From a bacterium (GTDB taxonomy: Bacteria > Sysuimicrobiota > Sysuimicrobiia > Sysuimicrobiales > Segetimicrobiaceae), in the NCBI GenBank assembly GCA_035703895.1, contig DASSXJ010000311.1, positions 1-35,632 on the forward strand: a DNA stretch of 35,632 nt, read 5' to 3'. Positions 15,771 through 23,411 of the stretch are shown here, piece after piece; the first letter of the stretch is position 1; each line of letters opens with the position of its first letter. The notes under the pieces are model-generated. The model worked only from the letters and a program-made list of their open reading frames with translations. It was not told where the DNA came from and searched no databases. The translations under genes were made by a program, and so were the position numbers.

Positions 15771-15790
15771 TTTGGATCCGGGGATCCAAA
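15771..15790. promoter_or_regulatory. Palindromic operator candidate between the GntR gene and the divergent flavoprotein gene
   Basis: TTTGGATCC-GG-GGATCCAAA is a perfect 20-bp inverted repeat. Its 8-base arms are identical to those of the element at 14871-14888. It lies immediately downstream of the predicted -10 of the regulator gene and 87 bp before the flavoprotein start, so a bound dimer could block both divergent transcripts. Confidence 0.72.
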
Positions 15791-15801
15791 TAACCGTCTC
15801 T

Positions 15802-15830
15802 ATCATACAGCGCATGCGGTTGAGCTTCAA
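15802..15830 (-). promoter_or_regulatory. Sigma-70-type promoter of the GntR gene
   Basis: Read on the minus strand, TTGAAG (15830-15825) is separated by exactly 17 bases from TATGAT (15807-15802), a good match to housekeeping -35 and -10 elements. Transcription would begin near 15795, directly before the palindrome at 15771-15790, and give a leader of about 100 bases. This geometry suits repression by the regulator itself. Confidence 0.6.
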
Positions 15831-15877
15831 CCATCAGCGTACGTCTTCTCGTTCCGCAGCAGGCGAGTCGTTCGCGG

Positions 15878-17626
15878 GTGGGGATTGCTGAGGTGCATCT
15901 CCACGTGACTGAATGGTACGAGCTTCATGACTACGACGTTGTGGTCATCGGCGCGGGGGGCGCAGGCCTGCGCGCCGCGATTGCGGCCGCCGAGGGCGGC
16001 GTAACGGTCGGCGTCATCTGCAAGTCCCTGCTCGGCAAAGCGCACACCGTGATGGCTGAAGGCGGCATCGCCGCCGCGCTCGGCACTGTGGATCCCGCGG
16101 ACACATGGCAAGTCCACTTTGCGGACACGATGCGTGCGGGCCAGGGGATTAACGATTGCAGGATGGTCGCGCTTCTGGCCCGCGAAGCCCCGGATCGCAT
16201 CTATGAGCTCGAACGATGGGGCGGGGTGTTCGACCGGACTCGGGACGGACGAATCTTGCAGCGCTGGCTCGGGGCCCACACGTACCGGAGGCTCTGCCAC
16301 GTCGGCGACCGAACCGGCCTCGAAATCATTCGTACGCTGCAAGACAAGGCCGTCCACAGCGGGGTCGACGTGCATATGGAGGTCACGCTTACCCGTCTGC
16401 TTACCGACGGCGAACAGATCGCCGGCGCCTTCGGGTACCGGCGCGCGGACGGGCGGTATGTCGTGTTCAAGGCCAAGGCCGTTATTCTTGCCACGGGAGG
16501 GTGGGGAAAGGTTTTCAAGGTTACCAGTAATTCCTGGGAGTGCACGGGGGACGGTTGCGCGATGGCGTACGACGCCGGGGCGGAACTGGTGGACATGGAG
16601 ATGGTGCAGTTCCATCCGACGGGCATGGTTTGGCCGCCAGGCGTCCGCGGCATCCTTGTCACAGAGGCGGTCCGGGGCGAGGGGGGTATCCTTCTGAACG
16701 CCCGTGGAGAGCGCTTCATGGAGCGGTACGACCCGAAGAAGATGGAGCTTTCGAGCCGCGACGTCGTCGCGCGGTCTATTTATCAGGAAGTACAGGCCGG
16801 GCGGGGCACGCCACACGGCGGCGCCTACCTGGATATCAGTCACCGCGACGCCGAGTTTATCAAGAAGAAGCTACCGAGCATGTACGAGCAGTTTCTGAAG
16901 CTGGCGGACATCGACATCACGAAGATCCCGATGGAGGTCGCGCCGACCGTCCATTACGTCATGGGGGGCGTGTGGGTGGAGGCGGGCACCGGCGCGACGA
17001 CTGTGCCCGGTCTCTATGCCGCCGGCGAGGTCGCAGCGGGCGTGCACGGCGCGAATCGGATGGGTGGCAATTCCCTGGCCGATCTCCTCGTGTTCGGGAA
17101 GCGGACGGGCGAGCATGCCGCCCAGTATGCAGAGAGCCTTAGGATCGTACCCGCGGTGGATGATCGCCAGGCGGCGGAGGAGCGCAGGGTGCTCCAGGCG
17201 CCATTCGAGAGGGACCGCGGCGAGAACCCGTATGAACTCCATGAGCAACTGCAGGACGTCATGGGCGAGGACGCCGGGATCGCGCGCACTGGCTCGACGC
17301 TCGCCCGCGGCCTCGAAAAGATCCTCGCACTCCAGGAACGAACGGAGCGGCTCTATGCCGGGGGATCGATGTTATACAACCCCGGCTGGCACCAATGCCG
17401 CGATGTGCGATTCATGCTCACGCTGTGTGAGGCGATCTTGCGCTCGGGCATCGCGCGCACAGAGAGTCGCGGCGCGCACTGGAGATTGGACTACCCCGAC
17501 CAGGACGCGGAGTGGGGACGCAAGAACGTGGTCGTCAAACGTGAGGAGGGACAGATGCAGGTGACAACGCGACCGGTTCCCCAGATGCCGCCGGAACTGG
17601 TGCGACTCGAGGAGATGCAAGTGTAG
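15878..17626 (+). CDS. SdhA/FrdA-like FAD-dependent oxidoreductase without partner subunits
   Basis: The product has 582 residues, the length of succinate dehydrogenase or fumarate reductase flavoproteins. Near the N-terminus VVIGAGGAGLRAA binds FAD. His56 in KAHTVMAEGG is the position of covalent FAD attachment, with Glu where Gln is usual. HPTG, TEAVRGEGG and SSRDVVARSI supply substrate- and proton-handling residues, and NRMGGNSLADLLVFGKR is the second FAD contact. These features predict reversible dehydrogenation of a succinate-like dicarboxylate. No iron-sulfur or membrane-anchor subunit is encoded nearby, so electrons must leave by another route. The start is uncertain: GTG 15878 is used, but GTG 15893 or 15905 are also possible. 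The divergent position beside the GntR operator implies shared control. Confidence 0.87.
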   Translation: MGIAEVHLHVTEWYELHDYDVVVIGAGGAGLRAAIAAAEGGVTVGVICKSLLGKAHTVMAEGGIAAALGTVDPADTWQVHFADTMRAGQGINDCRMVALLAREAPDRIYELERWGGVFDRTRDGRILQRWLGAHTYRRLCHVGDRTGLEIIRTLQDKAVHSGVDVHMEVTLTRLLTDGEQIAGAFGYRRADGRYVVFKAKAVILATGGWGKVFKVTSNSWECTGDGCAMAYDAGAELVDMEMVQFHPTGMVWPPGVRGILVTEAVRGEGGILLNARGERFMERYDPKKMELSSRDVVARSIYQEVQAGRGTPHGGAYLDISHRDAEFIKKKLPSMYEQFLKLADIDITKIPMEVAPTVHYVMGGVWVEAGTGATTVPGLYAAGEVAAGVHGANRMGGNSLADLLVFGKRTGEHAAQYAESLRIVPAVDDRQAAEERRVLQAPFERDRGENPYELHEQLQDVMGEDAGIARTGSTLARGLEKILALQERTERLYAGGSMLYNPGWHQCRDVRFMLTLCEAILRSGIARTESRGAHWRLDYPDQDAEWGRKNVVVKREEGQMQVTTRPVPQMPPELVRLEEMQV

Positions 17627-17630
17627 GAAC

Positions 17631-18836
17631 ATGTCGATGCCCCTCTCTGCTGGACCTCTCGCGGGCCTCACGGTGCTCGATCTCTCGACGATTGTCTCGG
17701 GAGGTACTGCGACCTCCATGCTTGCCGACTTCGGTGCGGAAGTGCTGAAGATCGAACACCCTCGCCAAGGCGATCCGCTCCGGTCCTGGGGACCATTTAT
17801 GGCGGGACAGTCGGTCTGGTGGAAGGTCATGTCCCGAAACAAGAAGTCGGTCACGCTGAACCTCAGCCTCCCGAAGGGACAACGGCTCCTTGCCGATCTC
17901 GCCCGGCGCGCCGACGTTTTGGTGGAGAACTTCCGACCTGGCACCCTGGAGAAATGGGAGCTCGGCCCCGATCGTCTCATGGAGATCAACCCGAGGCTCG
18001 TGATCCTCCGCATCTCCGGGTTCGGCCAGACCGGCCCGTACAGTCACCGGCCGGGGTTCGGGACCGTTGCGGAGGCAATGAGCGGGCTTGTGGCGATCAG
18101 CGGGTTTCCGGAGTCATCTCCGCTCGTACCGCCAATCCCCCTGGCCGACCAGGTCTCCGGGCTTGTCGGCGCGATGGCCGTGCTCATGGCCATTCATCAT
18201 CGCGGGCGCTCCGCCCGCGGCCAGGTCATCGACGTCAGTCTCTACGAGCCCCTGTTTCGGCTCCTCATCCCGTATGTGACCCAGTACGCCGCTCTCGGAA
18301 TTCAAGCACAGCGCACCGGCAACCAGTTCCCGCACGCCGCGCCTCGCGACCTCTACCGGGCCCGCGACGGCGGTTGGGTCGCGCTCTCCGCCACCAGCCA
18401 ACGAGTCTTCGAGCGCTTGGCCCGAGCAATCGGACGGCCGGAGCTTGTTGCGGATCCTCGCTTCAGAGATAATGCGGCCCGCGTCGAGCACCGGGAACCA
18501 CTTGATGCGATCCTGGCCCAGTGGATGGCGGCGCGAACGCAGGACGAGATCCTCGCACAGCTGGAGGAAAGCGGCGCCGTAGCCGGTCCAGTGTACGACA
18601 TTCCGCGTATCCTCCGCGATCCGCACTACGCGGCGCGAGACAATGTCATCGCCGCACCTGACCCGGAACTCGGAGACATCAGGATGGTAGGGATCATCCC
18701 CAAGTTTTCCGACACACCGGGAGGCGTTCGCGCCTCAGGGCCCCGACTGGGGCACCACAACGGCGAAATCTATCGAGAATGGCTTGGGTTGGGAGAAGAG
18801 GATCTTGAGCATCTCCGCGCCGATGGGGTCATCTGA
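17631..18836 (+). CDS. CaiB/BaiF class III CoA-transferase
   Basis: The product has 401 residues, the standard length. The N-terminal block GLTVLDLSTIVSGG, the SRNKKSVTLNL segment, FGQTGPY and Asp173 in PLADQVSG (the acid that forms the aspartyl-CoA anhydride) all fit the family. RGQVIDVSLYE follows in the expected order. These enzymes move CoA between carboxylic acids in the cytoplasm (formyl-CoA, carnitine and benzylsuccinate CoA-transferases are examples). The gene begins four bases after the flavoprotein stop, so the two probably form one unit: activation of a dicarboxylic acid and its desaturation, or the reverse, is a reasonable inference. A second ATG two codons later is better spaced from TAGGAA. 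Confidence 0.93.
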   Translation: MSMPLSAGPLAGLTVLDLSTIVSGGTATSMLADFGAEVLKIEHPRQGDPLRSWGPFMAGQSVWWKVMSRNKKSVTLNLSLPKGQRLLADLARRADVLVENFRPGTLEKWELGPDRLMEINPRLVILRISGFGQTGPYSHRPGFGTVAEAMSGLVAISGFPESSPLVPPIPLADQVSGLVGAMAVLMAIHHRGRSARGQVIDVSLYEPLFRLLIPYVTQYAALGIQAQRTGNQFPHAAPRDLYRARDGGWVALSATSQRVFERLARAIGRPELVADPRFRDNAARVEHREPLDAILAQWMAARTQDEILAQLEESGAVAGPVYDIPRILRDPHYAARDNVIAAPDPELGDIRMVGIIPKFSDTPGGVRASGPRLGHHNGEIYREWLGLGEEDLEHLRADGVI

Positions 18837-18897
18837 GGGCGGCGGCCGTGATCCTATATTTACTAGTCTCGCCACGTAGGGGTCTAAGTTGTCCCCT

Positions 18898-18946
18898 CCC
18901 ATTTTGCCGTGCTTCTATCGAAGTTTCTATAGCGGCAGGGGATGGG
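18898..18946 (+). other. Possible structured segment in the gap before the VOC gene
   Basis: Within the 204-bp gap, CCCAT (18898-18902) can pair with ATGGG (18942-18946) and GCCG (18906-18909) with CGGC (18933-18936). The loop includes CTTC-TATC-GAAG. No T-run follows, so it is not an obvious terminator, and it does not match a riboswitch class I know. The rest of the gap shows no gene. Confidence 0.25.
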
Positions 18947-19040
18947 ACCTCCCGTTCGTGAACCAGTTCCCTATCGCGGAGGTGAAGGGTAGATTGCTGA
19001 TCCATCCATCTCATCTATCTCCAGGCATGATCGTGCGATT

Positions 19041-19943
19041 GTGAGCAACGAGTCGGCGGCAGATTTTAGGCTCGACCACGTGATCGTCTTTGTCGACAAC
19101 CTTGCAGCAGCAGAACGCGCGTACGAGCACCTGGGCCTTCAGATTACATCGCACGCTGATCATCCTGGATTCGGAACGCGAAACGCCGCAACTGCCTTTG
19201 GGCTGGGATTCATTGAACTATTGACGGAGGCGCAGCCCGAAGATCTTCGCTCCAGTCGGTATGGGCGGCTATTTGTAGAGCGCCACGCACAGCGGGGAAA
19301 CGGTCCCGCGGTCTTTGTGTTCAAGCCGGAACAGTACGAAGAGGTCATCGCGCGGTGTCGGGCTCGAGGCGGATTGTGCGAACATCGGCAAACTGGATAC
19401 AGTCGGGGGCTCGATGGCATTGCCAGACAATGGGAAGCTGCTATGATGCCGGGGACGGAGCCCGTATATCTCGATTCTCGCCTTCCGGTGCTGGGGCGTC
19501 CCCGCACGTGGCCCGATAAAACCCCGGGCAATCATCCCATAGGCGCACTCCGGATTGATGGGATTGTTCTCGGGGTGCGGGATCTCGACGACACGGTCGA
19601 GTTGTACCGGAGGCAATTGGGGCTGGAGGCCTCACGCGTGTCTGATGCTGGCGGGGTGCGCGCGGCCCGGATCTCCCTTGGGGAAACTGGGCAGCAGGTA
19701 ATCGTCGCGGCACCGGATCAGGCGGAAAGTGATCTCGCCGACCACGTCTCTCGAGTCGGTGACGGGATCTTTGCAATCGTTCTCCAGGTCGAGAGGCTGG
19801 AGCGTGCCGAACAGGAGTTGCGCCATCGCGGGATTGGGATCAATCGGATACCATGGTTGGACGATTTGCCCGTCATGGTTTCGGGGGGCGCGGCGGGGAG
19901 CCGGTTCGCGCTGACAGAGCAAAAGGTGCACGCGGGAGGGTAG
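19041..19943 (+). CDS. VOC (glyoxalase-like) family protein
   Basis: The product has 300 residues. The opening LDHVIVFVDNLAAAERAYE is the Glyoxalase_3-type pattern, with a first metal His; GLGFIELL offers the usual Glu. A second barrel-half starts near residue 170 (IDGIVLGVRDLDDTVELYRRQ). The superfamily includes dioxygenases, isomerases and binding proteins, so a precise reaction cannot be given. The start is taken as GTG 19041; the ribosome site is weak and no better start is seen before the domain. The gene lies 18 bp upstream of the second permease pair, so it travels with the importer rather than with the flavoprotein unit, which ends 204 bp earlier. Confidence 0.78.
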   Translation: MSNESAADFRLDHVIVFVDNLAAAERAYEHLGLQITSHADHPGFGTRNAATAFGLGFIELLTEAQPEDLRSSRYGRLFVERHAQRGNGPAVFVFKPEQYEEVIARCRARGGLCEHRQTGYSRGLDGIARQWEAAMMPGTEPVYLDSRLPVLGRPRTWPDKTPGNHPIGALRIDGIVLGVRDLDDTVELYRRQLGLEASRVSDAGGVRAARISLGETGQQVIVAAPDQAESDLADHVSRVGDGIFAIVLQVERLERAEQELRHRGIGINRIPWLDDLPVMVSGGAAGSRFALTEQKVHAGG

Positions 19944-19961
19944 GATCGCGGTGAGCAGCTG

Positions 19962-20879
19962 ATGGCCCATCTCGCTGTGCGCCGGAGCTGGCAAGCACTG
20001 ATCGTCTTGTTGTGGGCGTTGACGGCGGTCTTCTTTCTTGTTCGTTTAACGGGTGACCCCACGCTGCTCTACATTCCCGAGAACTCCACGCAAGAAGAGA
20101 TCGCGCGTCTCCGCCATGCATTTGGATTCGATCGGCCGCTCTGGGAGCAATATGCTCGGTTCCTGTCCGGTGCGCTCCGTGGCGATTTTGGCGCCTCTCT
20201 CCGGTATGATCAACCGGCGCTCCCCCTGGTGCTCAATCGGTTACCGAATACCGCTGAACTGGCCCTCGCGACGCTCGTCATTATCGTTGGCGTTGGAATT
20301 CCGGTAGGGGTGCTAGCCGCCACACGGCGGAACTCCTGGTGGGATACTGGCTCTATGATCGCGGCGATGACGGGGCAGTCGTTGCCAAGTTACTGGCTCG
20401 GGATCATGCTTATCCTGCTGTTTGCAGTCAGACTCGGCTGGTTACCCGCCGCCGGGCGAGGGAATCCATTGAGCGTGATCCTGCCCGCGGTGACCCTTGC
20501 CGCGTATTCCACAGCCAGGCTTGCCCGAGTCGTCCGGTCCGAGATGCTCGAGATCTTGGGGAGAGAGTTTATTCGCACTGCCGAATCGAAGGGCCTCCGC
20601 CCGGTAATGATCCTGCGAAAGCACGCACTGCGAAACGCCCTCATCCCGGTGGTGACTCTCCTCGGTCTCGAGCTTGGGTTCCTGTTGGGAGGGGCGATCA
20701 TCGTGGAGTCTGTGTTCGCGTGGCCTGGGGTCGGGAGCTTGGTGATCCAAGCGGTGAACAACCGCGATTACCCCGTGGTCCAGGCCGACGCCTTCCTCGT
20801 AGCGCTGATCTTCGTCATTGCCAACCTCCTGGTAGATCTGCTATATGGGGTACTCGATCCCCGGGTTCGTTATGGTTGA
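19962..20879 (+). CDS. Dpp/Opp-type ABC transporter permease (DppB family), second set
   Basis: The product has 305 residues with six predicted membrane helices. It has a large periplasmic segment after the first helix (FGFDRPLWEQYARFL), the coupling loop EFIRTAESKGLRPVMI, FAWPGVGSLV and the terminal LDPRVRYG. The last 8 bp overlap the start of the DppC-type gene, so the pair is translationally coupled. It is clearly diverged from the first set at 8283-9254, so the two importers are separate acquisitions or old paralogues rather than a recent duplication. Substrate is unknown; downstream peptidase-like genes make a short peptide or acyl-amino acid plausible. Confidence 0.93.
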   Translation: MAHLAVRRSWQALIVLLWALTAVFFLVRLTGDPTLLYIPENSTQEEIARLRHAFGFDRPLWEQYARFLSGALRGDFGASLRYDQPALPLVLNRLPNTAELALATLVIIVGVGIPVGVLAATRRNSWWDTGSMIAAMTGQSLPSYWLGIMLILLFAVRLGWLPAAGRGNPLSVILPAVTLAAYSTARLARVVRSEMLEILGREFIRTAESKGLRPVMILRKHALRNALIPVVTLLGLELGFLLGGAIIVESVFAWPGVGSLVIQAVNNRDYPVVQADAFLVALIFVIANLLVDLLYGVLDPRVRYG

Positions 20880-21744
20880 TCGGGCCACGACCGCAGTCGT
20901 AAAACACCGGCGGCAGGCCCGGCCGGGCGTGCTGGCTGCCGAAGGTGTCTTAGGGCTGATTGTTCTTCTCGCGATCCTGCCAAATGCGTTTGCGCCGCAC
21001 AGCGCTTTGGATCAAGACTTGGCGACCCGGCTGAGACCGCCGGCATGGTTGGCGGGTGGAAGCTGGGATCACGTCTTGGGTACCGATGCGCTCGGCCGCG
21101 ATGTTTTGAGCCGTATCATCTTTGGCGCCCGGGTCTCACTCGCCGTCGGAGTCATGGCCGTCGTCGTATCCGGGGTGCTCGGCGTGGGCCTTGGTGTGAT
21201 CGCGGGGTATTTCCGTGGTCACGTTGATGACCTTATCATGCGGGTGACGGAGGTTCAGTTGTCGTTTCCATTCATCCTTGCGGCCGTGGCGATCGTCTCG
21301 GTCCTGGGAGCCGGTTTGCGGAACATCATCCTGGTTCTCGGGTTGACCGGGTGGACCACGTACGCGAGGGTGGTTCGCGGAGCGGCACTCGCACTTCGCG
21401 AGCAGGAGTTTCTTGAGGCGGCCAGAGCGGTTGGCTGCTCCCACTTCCGCGTGATGCGTCGCTATATCCTCCCCAATATTATGGGTACCGTTCTTGTCTT
21501 GGGCACGTTCGCACTCGCGACGTTCGTCATCGCTGAGTCAGCCTTGAGCTACCTCGGCCTCGGGGTCCAGCCCCCAACGCCCACGTGGGGGGGGATGTTG
21601 GCCGACGGCTACCTCTACTTGAGGACGGCCTGGTGGATCACCACGTTTCCCGGGCTCGTGCTTATGCTGACCGTGCTCTCGATTAACGTCATCGGTGATT
21701 GGGCGAGAGATGTGTTTGATCCGCGCTTGCGGAACATACTGTGA
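20872..21744 (+). CDS. Dpp/Opp-type ABC transporter permease (DppC family), second set
   Basis: The product has 290 residues. The motif LGTDALGRDVLSRIIFGA follows the first helix, the coupling loop EFLEAARAVGCSHFRVM precedes the fifth helix, and LGLGVQPPTPTWGGML closes the family signature. I start at ATG 20872, which overlaps the DppB-type stop by 8 bases; the longer frame from 20845 adds nine residues that merely shadow the upstream gene. The binding protein follows after 61 bp. As with the first set, no ATPase gene is adjacent. Confidence 0.92.
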   Translation: MVDRATTAVVKHRRQARPGVLAAEGVLGLIVLLAILPNAFAPHSALDQDLATRLRPPAWLAGGSWDHVLGTDALGRDVLSRIIFGARVSLAVGVMAVVVSGVLGVGLGVIAGYFRGHVDDLIMRVTEVQLSFPFILAAVAIVSVLGAGLRNIILVLGLTGWTTYARVVRGAALALREQEFLEAARAVGCSHFRVMRRYILPNIMGTVLVLGTFALATFVIAESALSYLGLGVQPPTPTWGGMLADGYLYLRTAWWITTFPGLVLMLTVLSINVIGDWARDVFDPRLRNIL

Positions 21745-21805
21745 ATGGACTGGCGGTGTGGTGCCACACTGGCCACGAAACGAGCACGTGAGGGAGGGGA
21801 ACGGT

Positions 21806-23371
21806 ATGACAAGATCAGGAACGGTCGCTCGGTCGGCGGCGGCTGCGATGGTGGCGGCGGTGACCGCACTGTGGGCGGGGTTGGTCCCGCCGACCACGAC
21901 GGCGCAGGCCGGGGCCACGGTGACCATTGCGCAGCCGGCAGATGCGATCACGATGGATCCTCAAAAACATGCGGTGGCGTTCACTGATAACGTTCTGGTG
22001 AATGTCTTCGAACCCCTGATCAGAAAGGATCCCTACTCGACCGATCCGGACAAGGCGCTGCAGCCGTGGCTTGCGGAGTCGTGGCGAGAGTTCGGTCCCA
22101 AGCGCTGGCAAATCAAGTTGCGGAAAGGCATCAAGTTCCATGACGGCGAGGAGCTCACCGCGGCCATCGTCAAGTTTAGCTTCGAGCGGCTGATCAATCC
22201 CGATACGAAGTCGCCGGCGGCGAGCTTGTTCGGGACGCTCGATCGCGTGGAAGTCGTCGATAAGTACACCGTCAACTTCGTCAACAAGGCGCCCGACCCG
22301 ATCTGGCCCGCGCGGCTCGCGGGCGACCTCGATTTCGTCGTCCCGATGACTTACATACAGGACAAGGGCGACGCAAACTTTGCGCAGCACCCGGTTGGGA
22401 CTGGCCCATATCGATTCGTCGAGTGGCGAAAAGGCGAGCAGGTCGTCCTGGATGCCAATCCAGATTATTGGAGAGGGGCGCCCAAGCAGATTCGTCGATT
22501 GGTCTTCAAACCGATCCCCGACGCTGCTACCCGCGTGGCCGCGCTTCAATCGGGCGCCGTGGATATCATTAATGAGCTTCCAGTTGCGCTGCTTACGACG
22601 CTCGAGCGCGACCCTCGCATATACGTGACATCGGCGGAGGGGTCCAGCGGACTGTTCTTTATCGGGGCCGACATGCGGTTCGGGGGACCGCTGGCCAATA
22701 AGAAGGTCCGGCAAGCCCTCAACTACGCCGTCAACGTGGACAGCATCATCAAGAACGTCATGCAGGGTCAGGCTGTGCGGACCCCTACGCTGGTGGGCCC
22801 ATTCACGTGGGGCTACGCGGCACTCAAGCCATATCCATATGATCCCGACAAAGCGAAGCAGCTGCTCACGGAGGCAGGATTTGCCGGTGGGTTTGACGTG
22901 ACGTTCAACGCGAGCCCCACTCGATGGTCGGAGGGGAAGGAAATCGTAGAGGCGATTACCGCCGATCTCAACAAGGTCGGCGTTCGCGCGAAGCTCAAGT
23001 ACCAGGAATGGGCGACGTACGTGGACATGCTGTGGAGCAACAAGCCTCATGACCTGTACATCCGTACCTGGTCAACGGGAGACAAACTTGACGCCGATAC
23101 GCCCATGTTCTTGATTCTCCGATCGGGAGTCGCGAGTTCTACCTACAGCAACCCTGAGGTCGACACCCTGCTCGACGCAGAACGGCGCGAGCTGCGGCCC
23201 GACGTACGGAAGAAGTTGTTCGGACAAATCCAGGAGCGCATCATGGAGGACCCACCCGCGGTCTTCCTCTTCGCTGGGAACGCGATTTACGGGGTCAACC
23301 GGCGGTTGCGTTGGAAGGCTCCTCACGACTACCGCATGTGGCTGACCGATCTCGCAGTGGTCGGGCGCTGA
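21806..23371 (+). CDS. ABC transporter substrate-binding protein, family 5, second set
   Basis: The product has 521 residues. A Sec-type signal peptide covers about residues 1-35, with a likely cut after AQA. SBP_bac_5 landmarks are KLRKGIKFHDGEELTAA, GTGPYRFVEWRKGEQV and ANPDYWRG. The start is ATG 21806, where GGGAGGGG lies upstream at a suitable distance; the open frame back to 21695 overlaps the permease. It lacks a lipobox Cys, so it is periplasmic in a diderm or released unless anchored otherwise. It feeds the permeases encoded directly upstream. The order permease-permease-binding protein differs from the first set, where the binding protein comes first. Confidence 0.92.
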   Translation: MTRSGTVARSAAAAMVAAVTALWAGLVPPTTTAQAGATVTIAQPADAITMDPQKHAVAFTDNVLVNVFEPLIRKDPYSTDPDKALQPWLAESWREFGPKRWQIKLRKGIKFHDGEELTAAIVKFSFERLINPDTKSPAASLFGTLDRVEVVDKYTVNFVNKAPDPIWPARLAGDLDFVVPMTYIQDKGDANFAQHPVGTGPYRFVEWRKGEQVVLDANPDYWRGAPKQIRRLVFKPIPDAATRVAALQSGAVDIINELPVALLTTLERDPRIYVTSAEGSSGLFFIGADMRFGGPLANKKVRQALNYAVNVDSIIKNVMQGQAVRTPTLVGPFTWGYAALKPYPYDPDKAKQLLTEAGFAGGFDVTFNASPTRWSEGKEIVEAITADLNKVGVRAKLKYQEWATYVDMLWSNKPHDLYIRTWSTGDKLDADTPMFLILRSGVASSTYSNPEVDTLLDAERRELRPDVRKKLFGQIQERIMEDPPAVFLFAGNAIYGVNRRLRWKAPHDYRMWLTDLAVVGR

Positions 23372-23411
23372 GGCGCGACGGCGGGGTCTCGGCGCCGCCG
23401 AGGAGGTAACG

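Noticed and set aside
14871-15790. GGATCC cores of the palindromes as BamHI or cloning-adaptor remnants
   Set aside because: Each element is a long symmetric repeat with extended TTGGATCC arms and the pair brackets a regulator gene; the surrounding sequence is continuous genomic coding context.
15827-16843. Open frame of 338 codons on the minus strand
   Set aside because: It is a shadow of the SdhA-like flavoprotein gene and would cover the GntR promoter region.
21815-23050. Open frame of 411 codons on the minus strand
   Set aside because: It is antisense to the clear binding-protein gene and has no recognisable motif or ribosome site.
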